Assembly: GCF_020711235.1 (NCBI RefSeq)
Contig: NZ_JAJFAV010000005.1
Coordinates: forward strand, 124,001-188,000
Direction: 5' to 3'
DNA from: Hymenobacter sp. 15J16-1T3B
GTDB taxonomy: Bacteria > Bacteroidota > Bacteroidia > Cytophagales > Hymenobacteraceae
DNA: 64,000 nucleotides
Part shown: positions 18,171 to 26,498 of the stretch, piece by piece
How the letters are laid out: each line of letters opens with the position of its first letter
Position numbering within the stretch: position 1 is the stretch's first letter
The notes under the pieces: model-generated
Database searches by the model: none
Told to the model about the DNA's origin: nothing
What the model saw: the letters and a program-made list of their open reading frames with translations, nothing else
Translations under genes and position numbers: made by a program

Positions 18171-18270
18171 ATAAGACCTACGCCGAACCCTCCGCGGCAA
18201 GCAGGCGGACGGGGCGGGCCGGAAACGGACTGCTGCCGGCACCTGGGCCGGTGAGCAGTTTGGGTCTTAT
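18171..18270 (-). promoter_or_regulatory. Structured leader upstream of the TonB receptor gene
   Basis: An 8-bp perfect closing repeat (ATAAGACC at 18171-18178 with GGTCTTAT at 18263-18270) encloses about 85 nt. Inside, ACTGCT (18229-18234) pairs with AGCAGT (18254-18259), topped by a further 6-bp GC stem (18235-18240 with 18247-18252). The outer repeat overlaps the stop codon of the preceding small gene. I could not match it to a known riboswitch class; it may be a leader RNA or an operator. Confidence 0.45.
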
Positions 18271-18662
18271 CCTAATCGGGGCGGCGCCTCGGGCTCAGCC
18301 AACAAACCCAAGGCCAGCGCGGGCGTCCACCTGGGGAAGGTAGGCCGGGGCTGGTGCGGGGCGGGGCGCGGCGGCAGCAGTGCTGTTTCCGCCAGCAAGT
18401 GCACGTCCGTGCCGTTCACTTGAGCCGCAATGTGGTGCCAGATATCTTCGCCGGCCTGCCGGGGCGTCCAGCGGTGCTGGTCGCCGTTGCAGCGGTCGAA
18501 GCAGTCGAGGCGCAGCGCGTTGTCGCGCTGGCAGGTGGTGCGGTGCACGTAGGCCCGCTTGGGCCGGTACCGCTCCCAGTCGTCGGTGCGCCGGCCCACG
18601 CAGCCGCAAGCCACTACCAGCAGGTAGTTGCACAGCAGCAGCACGATGAAGGCTTGGCGCAT
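18267..18662 (-). CDS. Small Cys-rich exported (probably lipo-) protein, function unknown
   Basis: A 131-residue protein. The N-terminus is a signal sequence with a possible lipobox VVAC (Cys19), followed by CGCVGRR. The body has a compact block TTCQRDNALRLDCFDRCNGD with three cysteines, then WHHIAAQ. The C-terminal third is Pro-rich. I recall similar short proteins beside TonB receptors in this phylum but know no function. The start is the ATG giving MRQAFIVLLL; a 21-codon extension precedes it but has no signal character. It lies between HupE/UreJ and the TonB receptor on the same strand. Confidence 0.65.
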   Translation of the reverse strand: MRQAFIVLLLCNYLLVVACGCVGRRTDDWERYRPKRAYVHRTTCQRDNALRLDCFDRCNGDQHRWTPRQAGEDIWHHIAAQVNGTDVHLLAETALLPPRPAPHQPRPTFPRWTPALALGLLAEPEAPPRLG

Positions 18663-18813
18663 CGGGGTGTGAGTGATTAGCTGGTTGAATTGCTCACCGG
18701 CGGCTCGTGTTGGCGCCTTAGGCAATTCGGGTGGACGATGCAGCAGGTGGCAACCAGGCTTCCGAAATCAATCGGACGAGGATCCGTAATTACCGGACCG
18801 GGCCCGCGGGGTG

Positions 18814-19506
18814 TCAGACGAAGAACACGCGCTCCAGCGTCCACCAGCCCGCCACCAGGGCAATGACGATGGACGCGGGCATCATTACCCGCTGCCGGTA
18901 CCAGGGCCGCGGGGCCGACCACCAGCCGATGATCAGCCAGCAGAGCAGAATAATGCTGACCTGGCCCAGCTCCACGCCCACGTTGAAGCTCACCAGAGCT
19001 TCGTAGAACAGGTGCCGGGGCAGGCCGATGTCGCGCAGGATGCCGGCAAATCCCAGTCCGTGCAGCAGGCCGAAGCCAAACACCACCGCCAGCCGCCAGG
19101 GCCGCAGCCGGTCGGTAATCAGGTTTTCCAGCGCCACGAAAAGGATGGACAGCGCAATCAGCGGCTCCACCACGCTCGGGGCCACCGAAATCAGCCCGGC
19201 CGCGGCCAGGCCCAGCGTGATGCTGTGGGCCACCGTGAAGGCCGTGGCCTGCAGCAGCACCGGCTTCAGGCGCGGCTCCAGCACAAACAGGCTTACGATG
19301 AACAGGATGTGGTCGAGGCCCCAGGCCATGTCGGCCGAGAGCGGAATGATGTGCTGAAAGCCCAGCTGCAGGTAGTCCCATACGGCCTGCGGCCGCGAGA
19401 GGGAGCTGATGTCGACGTTGCTAAACGGGTGCGCCCCGGCCAGCAGCGGCAACAGCAGCAGCCCGAGCAAGAAAACGCCGGCACGAAGCGGGAAAGTCGG
19501 TTTCAT
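18814..19506 (-). CDS. HupE/UreJ family membrane protein
   Basis: A 230-residue inner-membrane protein with a signal peptide (ending at AGA-H, about residue 25) and six or seven membrane spans. Family marks are AWGLDHILFIVSLFVLEP, TAFTVAHSITLGLA, FGFGLLHGLGFAGIL and SFNVGVELGQ, with His residues inside membrane segments. HupE and UreJ relatives are thought to carry nickel or cobalt. No hydrogenase or urease gene is in the window, so another substrate is possible. It starts 19 bp after the TPR gene stop, so the two are an operon. Confidence 0.9.
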   Translation of the reverse strand: MKPTFPLRAGVFLLGLLLLPLLAGAHPFSNVDISSLSRPQAVWDYLQLGFQHIIPLSADMAWGLDHILFIVSLFVLEPRLKPVLLQATAFTVAHSITLGLAAAGLISVAPSVVEPLIALSILFVALENLITDRLRPWRLAVVFGFGLLHGLGFAGILRDIGLPRHLFYEALVSFNVGVELGQVSIILLCWLIIGWWSAPRPWYRQRVMMPASIVIALVAGWWTLERVFFV

Positions 19507-19525
19507 CGCAGCGGATCAGAGCAGG

Positions 19526-20863
19526 TTAGCGGCGGGCCACCAGCACGGCGGGCGCGGGGTCGGTCGGGTCGGGCTTGAAGTTCGGGTTCTGCTCCCGGGC
19601 CTGCCGCAGCCACGACTCGCCCTGGGCCACTTCGCCGTTGCGCAGGGCAATGCAGCCGGCGCGGTACAGCAGCTGGGGGTTGCGCGAGTGGGTGCGCAGG
19701 GCCTGCGTGAGGTACTTGCGGGCTTCGGCGTAGTCGCCGCGCTTGAAATGCACCCAGGCCATGGTTTCGCACACGTCGATGTTGGCCGGGCGCCGCTCGT
19801 ACTCGGTTTTGGCGTGCTGCAGGGCTTGGTCTAGGTCGCCGGCTTTCAGGTAGGCGTAGGCCAGCTCCCGGTCGGTGTAGTGGCCCTGGCCGTCTTCCTG
19901 GTCGTTGGTGTTGGCGTGGGCCTGCAGCTGCTTGATGACCTTTTGGGCCGAGGCGTTGGCCTGCGTCGGTTGGTTGTTGAGGCGGTAGAGGTCGGTCAGT
20001 TCGTCGTCGAAGGCGAAGTCGCGCACTTGGGCGCGGGCTTGCTTGAGCAGGCGAATGGCGGTATTGTAGTCGCCCTGGGCCTGGGCCACGCGGGCCAGTC
20101 CGGCCTGGGCGTAGGCGTAGCCGGGGCGCACTTGCAGGGATTGTTTGTAGGCGTCGGTGGCGCGGGCCAGGTCGCCGGAGTTTTCGTAGAGGCGGCCCAG
20201 CATCACGCGGCACCACTCCGTCTGCTCCAGCCCGGCCACGCCGGCGCGCACGGCCAGGTCCATGGCTTGCTTGGCGCCGTCCACGTCGCCGTGGATTTCG
20301 CGCAGGTACGACACGCGGGAGTAAGCCCGCAGGTCGGGGCGCAGTTCGTTCATCCGGTCGGCGGCCTTGATGGCCTGCGGGTAATGGCCCAGCTCGACAT
20401 GGGCGTCGCAGAGCAGGCCCTGCACGAAGCCGTTGTAGGGGTTCAGCTCGGCGGCGCGCTCGGCCAGCATCAGGCCCTGCCCGAAGTGGTGCTGCGAGAG
20501 GCTGATGACGGCTTTGGTACACAGCGCCTCAAAATCGTCGGGGCGCTTGAGCAGCACTTCGTCCACGAGCTTGAGGGCGGCCGCGTCGTAGTAGGTATGG
20601 TCGCCGGTGACGCGGCTTTCCTGCACGTAGGCCTGAGCCAGCTGCAGGCGCGCTTCGTAGTCGTCGGGGTTGCGGCGCAGCTTTCCCTGCAGGCCCGCTA
20701 CGGCCTGCTTGGTATTCAGCCACTCGCCGCCCACGGCTAGGGCGCCGCGGCGCTCCTTGAGCTGCGGCACGGGGGCCTCCTTGCGGGCCAGCAGCACCGC
20801 CGCTACCGACACGGCAAAACCCACCAGCAACAAGGCGTACAGTATGCGTCGAGGTAGGGACAT
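19526..20863 (-). CDS. Membrane-anchored TPR protein
   Basis: A 445-residue protein with one N-terminal membrane segment (MSLPRRILYALLLVGFAVSVAAVLL in part) and then about nine tetratricopeptide-like helical pairs. Examples are PDDYEARLQLAQAYVQES, LMLAERAAELNPYNGF and ATDAYKQSLQVRPGYAYAQ. TPR arrays mediate protein contacts; the topology suggests a periplasmic scaffold. It sits between the DUF4331 gene (143 bp upstream) and HupE/UreJ (19 bp downstream), so it is likely part of the same pathway. Confidence 0.85.
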   Translation of the reverse strand: MSLPRRILYALLLVGFAVSVAAVLLARKEAPVPQLKERRGALAVGGEWLNTKQAVAGLQGKLRRNPDDYEARLQLAQAYVQESRVTGDHTYYDAAALKLVDEVLLKRPDDFEALCTKAVISLSQHHFGQGLMLAERAAELNPYNGFVQGLLCDAHVELGHYPQAIKAADRMNELRPDLRAYSRVSYLREIHGDVDGAKQAMDLAVRAGVAGLEQTEWCRVMLGRLYENSGDLARATDAYKQSLQVRPGYAYAQAGLARVAQAQGDYNTAIRLLKQARAQVRDFAFDDELTDLYRLNNQPTQANASAQKVIKQLQAHANTNDQEDGQGHYTDRELAYAYLKAGDLDQALQHAKTEYERRPANIDVCETMAWVHFKRGDYAEARKYLTQALRTHSRNPQLLYRAGCIALRNGEVAQGESWLRQAREQNPNFKPDPTDPAPAVLVARR

Positions 20864-21006
20864 AGAAATGAAAATGCGGGAAATGGAGAAGGACAGCACC
20901 ATACGGCTGGTGCCCCCGGCCACGCCATCAGCTGACGCCAATGACGCGGCCGGAGGCCGCCGCGGGTGGGGCAGCGCTGGGCCGCCCCACCACTGAGCAT
21001 CGTGGG

Positions 21007-23121
21007 CTATTCGCCGCGGTGCAGAATGTGCACCGACTGCAGCGTGGTGTTGCCGGTGCGGATGGTGGCAATGTATTCGCCGGCGGCCAGCTTACCGGCC
21101 TCCCAGCGGAACTCGTGCACGCCGGGCGCTTCTACCTTGTTGCGCACGGGCGTGGCCACCACGCGGCCCATCAGGTCCATGATGGTGATGGTCACGGGCA
21201 TTTTCACGGCCGTTTCGTAGCGGATGGTAGCGCTGGCACCGAAGGGGTTCGGGTACACCTGCGCCGACATCAACTGGGGCTGCATGTTCAGGCTGCCGCT
21301 ACGCTGGGCCAGGGCCGTCTGCTGAGCCTTGGTACCGCTCCAGGGCGTCTGCACGTACGGGAAGGCGGCTTTCAGCGTGGTGTCGTTGGCGGTGATGCCG
21401 GCGTTGAAGCCCACCACGCCCAGCAGGCGCGGCGTCAGCGGGCTGGTCGAGGTAGCAGTGTAGTCGTCGTACCACAGACCGATGGCGGCCAGCACGGCGC
21501 CACCCACGGCTTGCAGCTCAATGCGGGTCACGTCGTCTTCCAAGCGGCGGCCGTTCGGGAAGCCGTCCATGTTCGGAATGTTCTGCAGCGTGGCGTTGGC
21601 GTTGAAACGAGCGTCCGTCAGACCCAGTACGGCGGCCTGCAGCAGGCCTTCCGAGCTGAAGTCGGCCGAGTTGCGCGGCGTTACGGGCACGGCCATGTTC
21701 AGGCGCAGCATGTCGCCGCCGGGGTTAGCGGCGGTGGCGTTGGCCAGCAGGAAGTTGTTGATGAAGGGCTTACCGGCCGTCAGCGGGTTGCGGGCGGTTT
21801 TGCCGGTGGCCAGCTGGTACGGAATGGCGTTCGGCACGCCGGTGTGGAAGATGGGCAGAATGTCGACCGAACGGGGCTTTCCGGCGCGCAGCAGGTACGG
21901 GCCGTAGGCGGTGGCGGCCAGGGCCGTGCCGTTCAGGGCCGCGTTGCCGGCCAGGCCGGACAGACCGGCGGCACCGTTGCGGAAGTCGAAGCCGGCGGCG
22001 GGCAGGCCGGGGCTACCGGCCAGCGAAGCCGATTGAATGCGCAGCGCGCCCAGGCCGGGCACGGCAGTGCCGTAGTAAGTCTGGCCGTTGGCAGTGCCTT
22101 CCGCCATGTACAGGCCCAGCTCCGGGTTGGAGAGGTAGTCGTCGGTGACGGTGGCTTCGTTGTAGGGCGTCTTGGCGTTCCAGGCGTCCTTGGCCCCGAT
22201 GGGGTTGATGACTTCGTTGGTCAGCGGCATGCCCAGGCGCGATACCTGCACCCAGCTACCCGAGTGGGTTTGGGTACCGTCGGCGTTCAGGGTGCGCAGG
22301 GCCGGGCGGCTGGCCGAAGCCCACACGCCAATGACGAAGTCCGGGTCGAGGATGTTGACGGCTTGCGCGGCCGTCTTGCCGTCCTTCTGCAGCACCGAAA
22401 TCGGGATTTGCAGGGCAATGGCGTGGGTATTCTTGCGGGCCAATCCGTCGCGGGCCTGACCGGGGGCGCGGATACCGCCCAGATCGAAGATGCCGCCCAG
22501 ATCAGCAAAGAACGGGTCATCTACCGGGCCGCAGAAGACTTTCGTGCCGTTGCCCAGCGTCTGAATGGCGTTGGTCATCAGCGTATTGTACTGCGTACCC
22601 AGGCCAGCCGGCGTGCTGGTGATGGAGCGCGGGCCCACGTTGGGCGGCGGCACCACGCCATTGGTAATCACGGAGGTAAACGCCGCGCCACCAATGCTCT
22701 GCTCCAGCGTGTAGGTGGTCTTCAAGTTCTGCTGTCCAAGCCGGATGTTGAAAAACGTCGTCGGGTCTTGGTTGACGCGCGTAAACGTGAAGCGGTAGGT
22801 GATGTCGTCGCCCGTGGTGGTCGACTTGTTCTTGATGTGGATTTCGTACCGCACGTTTTCGCCGAACGTGTTGTAGTTCGGCCCGCCCTGGGGCAGCTCC
22901 AGCGGAATGTAGTTGGCAATGATGGTAATCTTGGTGTCGTCGTCCGGCGAGCGGAAGGCGTAGAGGTCGGTGTTGTCGGCCAGCGGGTCGTCGGCAATCA
23001 ACGGGGCTTCGCGGTGGCTTGAGGCTTCCAGCGGGGCTTGCTGCCCGCTGTAGGCCACGACGCCAAGCGCCGCGGCTGCCGACAAGCCCAGGAAGAATAA
23101 CGGGCGGAAACCGTTCTTCAT
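21007..23121 (-). CDS. Secreted DUF4331 protein with T9SS sorting domain
   Basis: A 704-residue exported protein. After a signal segment (about residues 1-24) comes the DUF4331 signature EASSHREAPLIADDPLADNT, followed by a long domain rich in Asn, Gly and Thr. The C-terminal 80 residues (AQVYPNPFGASATIRYE to VHILHRGE) are a type IX secretion sorting domain, so the protein is probably surface-attached or released. The function of DUF4331 is unknown to me. The start is the ATG giving MKNGFRPLFF; the 61-codon extension upstream is not protein-like. It leads the run TPR, HupE/UreJ, small Cys protein, TonB receptor. Confidence 0.9.
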   Translation of the reverse strand: MKNGFRPLFFLGLSAAAALGVVAYSGQQAPLEASSHREAPLIADDPLADNTDLYAFRSPDDDTKITIIANYIPLELPQGGPNYNTFGENVRYEIHIKNKSTTTGDDITYRFTFTRVNQDPTTFFNIRLGQQNLKTTYTLEQSIGGAAFTSVITNGVVPPPNVGPRSITSTPAGLGTQYNTLMTNAIQTLGNGTKVFCGPVDDPFFADLGGIFDLGGIRAPGQARDGLARKNTHAIALQIPISVLQKDGKTAAQAVNILDPDFVIGVWASASRPALRTLNADGTQTHSGSWVQVSRLGMPLTNEVINPIGAKDAWNAKTPYNEATVTDDYLSNPELGLYMAEGTANGQTYYGTAVPGLGALRIQSASLAGSPGLPAAGFDFRNGAAGLSGLAGNAALNGTALAATAYGPYLLRAGKPRSVDILPIFHTGVPNAIPYQLATGKTARNPLTAGKPFINNFLLANATAANPGGDMLRLNMAVPVTPRNSADFSSEGLLQAAVLGLTDARFNANATLQNIPNMDGFPNGRRLEDDVTRIELQAVGGAVLAAIGLWYDDYTATSTSPLTPRLLGVVGFNAGITANDTTLKAAFPYVQTPWSGTKAQQTALAQRSGSLNMQPQLMSAQVYPNPFGASATIRYETAVKMPVTITIMDLMGRVVATPVRNKVEAPGVHEFRWEAGKLAAGEYIATIRTGNTTLQSVHILHRGE

Positions 23122-23511
23122 AGGATTGGGGTGTTTGGTTGGGGTATATGAATCATGCACCGGGCAACGTCGCCCGACGACACATTCCAGGATAAAATGA
23201 GCGCGCTGCCCGCCGGCAACCGGCAGGTTCGACTCGACGCTAGGGTGCCCCGGCAGTGGGGCGGTAAGGGAGGGGCGCGGCTGGGGCTTCGTAGGCGAAG
23301 CCACCAGGCAATAGAAGAATAAGACGAACGACAGCCGGTGCGGCAGCCAGCGTGCCTTAGTATTCGATTACGGCGTCAGATACGTAACGAATCCGCGGAA
23401 AGATTGGAGGATTTGAAAATATTTCTTACCCTAGTCTGCGTCAAACCACAGGCAGGGGTAAGTATTTGTCCCTTCCTACTTGACTGTAAGCAGCTTCCTA
23501 GCTTGCAGGCA
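23122..23511. other. Intergenic region upstream of the DUF4331 gene
   Basis: 390 bp without a supportable gene. It holds a 7-bp hairpin with a TAGG loop (23285-23291 with 23296-23302) and a 7-bp inverted repeat CTTACCC/GGGTAAG (23425-23431 with 23456-23462). The right part, 23400-23500, is AT-richer than its surroundings. It must contain the DUF4331 promoter, but I see no perfect TAnnTTTG box. Confidence 0.5.
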
Positions 23512-24348
23512 TCAGGGCTGCGCAGGCAACCACGCGGAGGCATAGGCCGCATCGGGCCCGTAAATGAACAAACAGCTGCCTTCTTCCAGGCTGTTGATGA
23601 TGGCCCGGTACTGGGCGGGCGGCAAGGCCGGGCAGCCGCGGCTGTTGCCCAGCTGCCCGTGTTGGGCCAGGTAGTCGGCGCTGGCATAATCGGCGGCGTG
23701 CAGCACCACGTAGCGGCTGCTGGCGTGGCCATTTTGGCCCCGGTCGAGGCCGTGCAGGCGGCGCGAGAGGCCGTGCTTGCCGCGGTAGGTATCGCCGGTG
23801 CGGTAGAAGCCCAGCGCCGTGCAGGCCGACTTCAGCCGGTCGGAAAAGCGCTGGGCGCGCAGGCCGCCCGAGCCGCGGCCGTGCGTGACGTGGCTGTGGT
23901 GCAGCAGGCGGCTTTCCTGCACGTCGATAACCCAGAGGCGCGGCTCCGACGAGGGCAGCTCCATATCGGCCACGGCCAGCACGCGCGGGCCACGCAGCTG
24001 CCGGGCGCGGCGCAGACGCTGGTAGCCGGCGTAGGCCCGCTCCAGCACCGCCGGGCGCAGGGTGGCGGCTTCCGGCCCGAGGGCCGCGTGCAGGCGCCGC
24101 ACCTGCGCCCGCACCGAATCGGCGAGACCGGGCAGCGGGGCCAGCGGCTGCGGTTGCAGTGAATCGGGCAAGCCCGGCAATAGCTTCGCCGGGGCGGGCT
24201 GCGTAGTAGCTACGGGCGACTGGGCGCTGATGCGCGTGCGCGGGGGCGCGGCCACCTGGCCGGGGTCCGATGATTGGCAGGCCGGCAGCACGCCCAGGGC
24301 GCCGAACAGGCATAACCCCAGGCCCAGGATGGTTGTTGTGCTGCGCAT
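23512..24348 (-). CDS. L,D-transpeptidase-like (YkuD_2) lipoprotein
   Basis: A 278-residue paralogue of the protein at 12033-12881. A lipobox LPAC places the acylated Cys at residue 24. The catalytic region shows VVLHAADYASADYL and GNSRGCPALPPAQY, with the same spacing between the His and Cys blocks as in the paralogue. The middle also aligns (MELPSSEPRLWVIDVQ against FDLPSTEKRLWVLDLD). A Pro-rich linker follows the lipobox. Likely a periplasmic murein-modifying enzyme tethered to a membrane. The start is the ATG at 24348; a TTG 9 nt upstream is less likely. It is divergent from the Hsp70 gene. Confidence 0.85.
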   Translation of the reverse strand: MRSTTTILGLGLCLFGALGVLPACQSSDPGQVAAPPRTRISAQSPVATTQPAPAKLLPGLPDSLQPQPLAPLPGLADSVRAQVRRLHAALGPEAATLRPAVLERAYAGYQRLRRARQLRGPRVLAVADMELPSSEPRLWVIDVQESRLLHHSHVTHGRGSGGLRAQRFSDRLKSACTALGFYRTGDTYRGKHGLSRRLHGLDRGQNGHASSRYVVLHAADYASADYLAQHGQLGNSRGCPALPPAQYRAIINSLEEGSCLFIYGPDAAYASAWLPAQP

Positions 24349-24392
24349 ACGCGGCAAAGATAAGCCACCCGACCGGGCGGCGGTTTCCGTTG

Positions 24393-24400
24393 TACTTTTG
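24393..24400 (+). promoter_or_regulatory. TAnnTTTG minus-7 box for the Hsp70 gene
   Basis: Perfect TACTTTTG ending 47 bp before the ATG at 24448, in the 99-bp divergent gap. No convincing TTG partner is seen at the expected distance. Confidence 0.5.
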
Positions 24401-24447
24401 CGCCCCGGCGCGGCAGTCCCCCACGGGCTGCGTTCTGAGCACTTAAT

Positions 24448-26310
24448 ATGGCCAAAGTTTCCATCAACCTGTCAACCGGCGCCCTCCAGCAGGAGGAAAT
24501 CATCGTCGGCATCGACCTGGGTACCACCAATAGCCTCGTCGCCTACATCCACCCCGAGTCGCGGCAGCCCATTGCCATCAACGACCAGGGCCGCGGCACC
24601 ATCGTGCCCTCGGTGGTGCATTTCCCGGCGGACGGCGCCGCGCCGCTCGTCGGCACCGACGCCAAGGACTACCTCGAAACCGACCCCGAGCGCACCATCT
24701 ACTCGGTGAAGCGCCTGCTCGGCAAGTCGTACCGCGACTTGGGCAACCACGCCGGCGAGCTGGGCTACAAGGTTATCGACGACGACTCCGAGGGACTGGT
24801 GAAAATCCGCGTGGAGGACCGGTTCTACTCCCCCATCGAGCTGTCGAGCGAGATTCTCAAGGAGCTGCGCGCCCGCGCCGAGCACGCGCTTAAGACGCCC
24901 GTCAACAAGGCCGTCATCACCGTGCCGGCCTACTTCAACGACTCGCAGCGGCAAGCTACCCGCGACGCCGGCCGCCTGGCCGGGCTGGAAGTGCTGCGCA
25001 TCGTCAACGAACCCACGGCGGCTGCGCTGGCCTATGGCATCGGGCTGAATCCCGAGGAGGAGAAAACCGTGGCCGTGTACGACCTCGGCGGCGGCACCTT
25101 CGACATCAGCATCCTGAGCCTGCACCAGGGCATCTTCGAGGTGCTCAGCACCAACGGCGACACCTACCTGGGCGGCGACGACTTCGACCGCGCCATCGTC
25201 AACCACTGGGTGCACCGCCACGAGCTGCAGCAGGCCGTGGCCGATAGCCCGCAGCTCAAGCAACGCCTGCGCCTGCTCGCCGAGCAAGCCAAGCGTTACC
25301 TCTCCGACAACGACCTGTTCGGCGCCCAGCTCGACCAAGCCAATAACCTCACCCTAAACCGCACAGAGTTCGACGAGCTGATCCGGCCGCTGGTCGAGCG
25401 CACGATTGACTCGTGCCGCCGGGCCCTGCACGACGCCAAGCTCACGGCCGACAAGCTCGACGCGGTGCTGCTGGTGGGCGGCTCCACCCGCGTGCCGCTG
25501 GTGTACGATTCGGTGTCAGCCTTCTTCGGGCAGCCGGCCAACGCCTCGCTCAATCCCGACGAAGTAGTAGCCCTGGGCGCCGCCATTCAGGCCGACATCC
25601 TGGCCGGCAACCGCCGCGACATCCTGCTGCTCGACGTGACGCCGCTCACGCTCGGCATCGAAACCATGGGCGGGCTCATGGACCCGATCATCCCGCGCAA
25701 CTCCAAGATACCGACCAAGGCCGGCCGCCAGTACACCACCTCCGTCGACGGGCAGGTGAACATGAAGATTTCGGTGTTTCAGGGCGAGCGGGACTTGGTG
25801 AAGGAAAACCGCAAGCTGGCCGAATTCGATTTGCGCGGCATCCCGGCCATGCCCGCCGGCCTGCCCAAAATTGACGTCAACTTCATCCTCAACGCCGACG
25901 GCATCTTGAAAGTCGAGGCCATCGAGCTGCGCTCGGGCACCCAGCAGAGCGTGGAAATCAAGCCGCAGTACGGCCTCACCGACGAGCAAGTGGAGCAGAT
26001 GCTGATGGACTCGCTCACCCACGCCAAGGATGACGTGGCCGCCCGCATGGTCATCGAAGCCCGCACCGCCGCCGAGCAGATGCTCTACCAGGTGGACCGC
26101 TTCGTGCAGAACAACGGGCAGCACCTGACGGAAGAGGAAATCACCCAGACCCGCCAGAAAGCCGAAGCGCTGCGCGGCACGCTCATCTCCGGCGACAAGG
26201 ACCTTATCTACCGCGCCGTCGACGACCTGGAAGAGCTGACGCGCCCCTTCGCCGAGCGCGTGATGCAAATCAGCATCAAGCAGGCCATGTCGGGCAAGAA
26301 GATTATCTAA
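24448..26310 (+). CDS. Hsp70 chaperone, HscA-like
   Basis: A 620-residue Hsp70. The ATPase domain shows [27 protein letters not shown] and [12 protein letters not shown]. The linker is [17 protein letters not shown], and the substrate-binding domain follows to residue 620. Compared with DnaK, the N-terminus has the [14 protein letters not shown] extension and the tail lacks the acidic EEVD-like end; both fit HscA/iron-sulfur-type Hsp70s of this phylum. No hscB, iscU or isc genes are adjacent, so the iron-sulfur role is inferred from sequence type alone. Confidence 0.88.
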   Translation: MAKVSINLSTGALQQEEIIVGIDLGTTNSLVAYIHPESRQPIAINDQGRGTIVPSVVHFPADGAAPLVGTDAKDYLETDPERTIYSVKRLLGKSYRDLGNHAGELGYKVIDDDSEGLVKIRVEDRFYSPIELSSEILKELRARAEHALKTPVNKAVITVPAYFNDSQRQATRDAGRLAGLEVLRIVNEPTAAALAYGIGLNPEEEKTVAVYDLGGGTFDISILSLHQGIFEVLSTNGDTYLGGDDFDRAIVNHWVHRHELQQAVADSPQLKQRLRLLAEQAKRYLSDNDLFGAQLDQANNLTLNRTEFDELIRPLVERTIDSCRRALHDAKLTADKLDAVLLVGGSTRVPLVYDSVSAFFGQPANASLNPDEVVALGAAIQADILAGNRRDILLLDVTPLTLGIETMGGLMDPIIPRNSKIPTKAGRQYTTSVDGQVNMKISVFQGERDLVKENRKLAEFDLRGIPAMPAGLPKIDVNFILNADGILKVEAIELRSGTQQSVEIKPQYGLTDEQVEQMLMDSLTHAKDDVAARMVIEARTAAEQMLYQVDRFVQNNGQHLTEEEITQTRQKAEALRGTLISGDKDLIYRAVDDLEELTRPFAERVMQISIKQAMSGKKII

Positions 26311-26330
26311 CTCCCTGCCAGCTGCACGAA

Positions 26331-26361
26331 AAGGCCCCGCAACGATAAGTTGCGGGGCCTT
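26331..26361 (+). terminator. Terminator of the Hsp70 gene
   Basis: Perfect 13-bp stem (26331-26343 with 26349-26361), loop GATAA, followed by TTGTTTTT. It lies 20 bp past the stop codon. Confidence 0.92.
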
Positions 26362-26373
26362 TTGTTTTTAACC

Positions 26374-26484
26374 GGCCGTCATGTCGAGCTTGTCGAGACA
26401 TCTCGCGGGCTGATGGCCGATAGTAAACTCACAAGAGGATTTACTATCCGGCGAGATGCCTCGGCTGCGCTCGACATGACGGCC
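26374..26484. repeat. Palindromic repeat element B
   Basis: A 111-bp element with 15-bp perfect terminal inverted repeats (26374-26388 with 26470-26484, core GCCGTCATGTCGAG). It also has two nested pairs: a GCGAGATG-type pair (about 26395-26406 with 26451-26462) and GATAGTAAA with TTTACTATC (26419-26427 with 26440-26448). It folds as one long hairpin. The core recurs in element C at 36269-36302. Confidence 0.75.
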
Positions 26485-26498
26485 TGGAGTGTTCAAGC

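Noticed and set aside
18171-18270. Cobalamin or other known riboswitch before the TonB gene
   Set aside because: The conserved cobalamin-box bases are not present, nor those of TPP or NiCo riboswitches, so no class is claimed.
24448-26310. Annotation as dnaK
   Set aside because: The N-terminal extension and the tail differ from DnaK and fit the HscA-like type better; no grpE or dnaJ neighbour is present.
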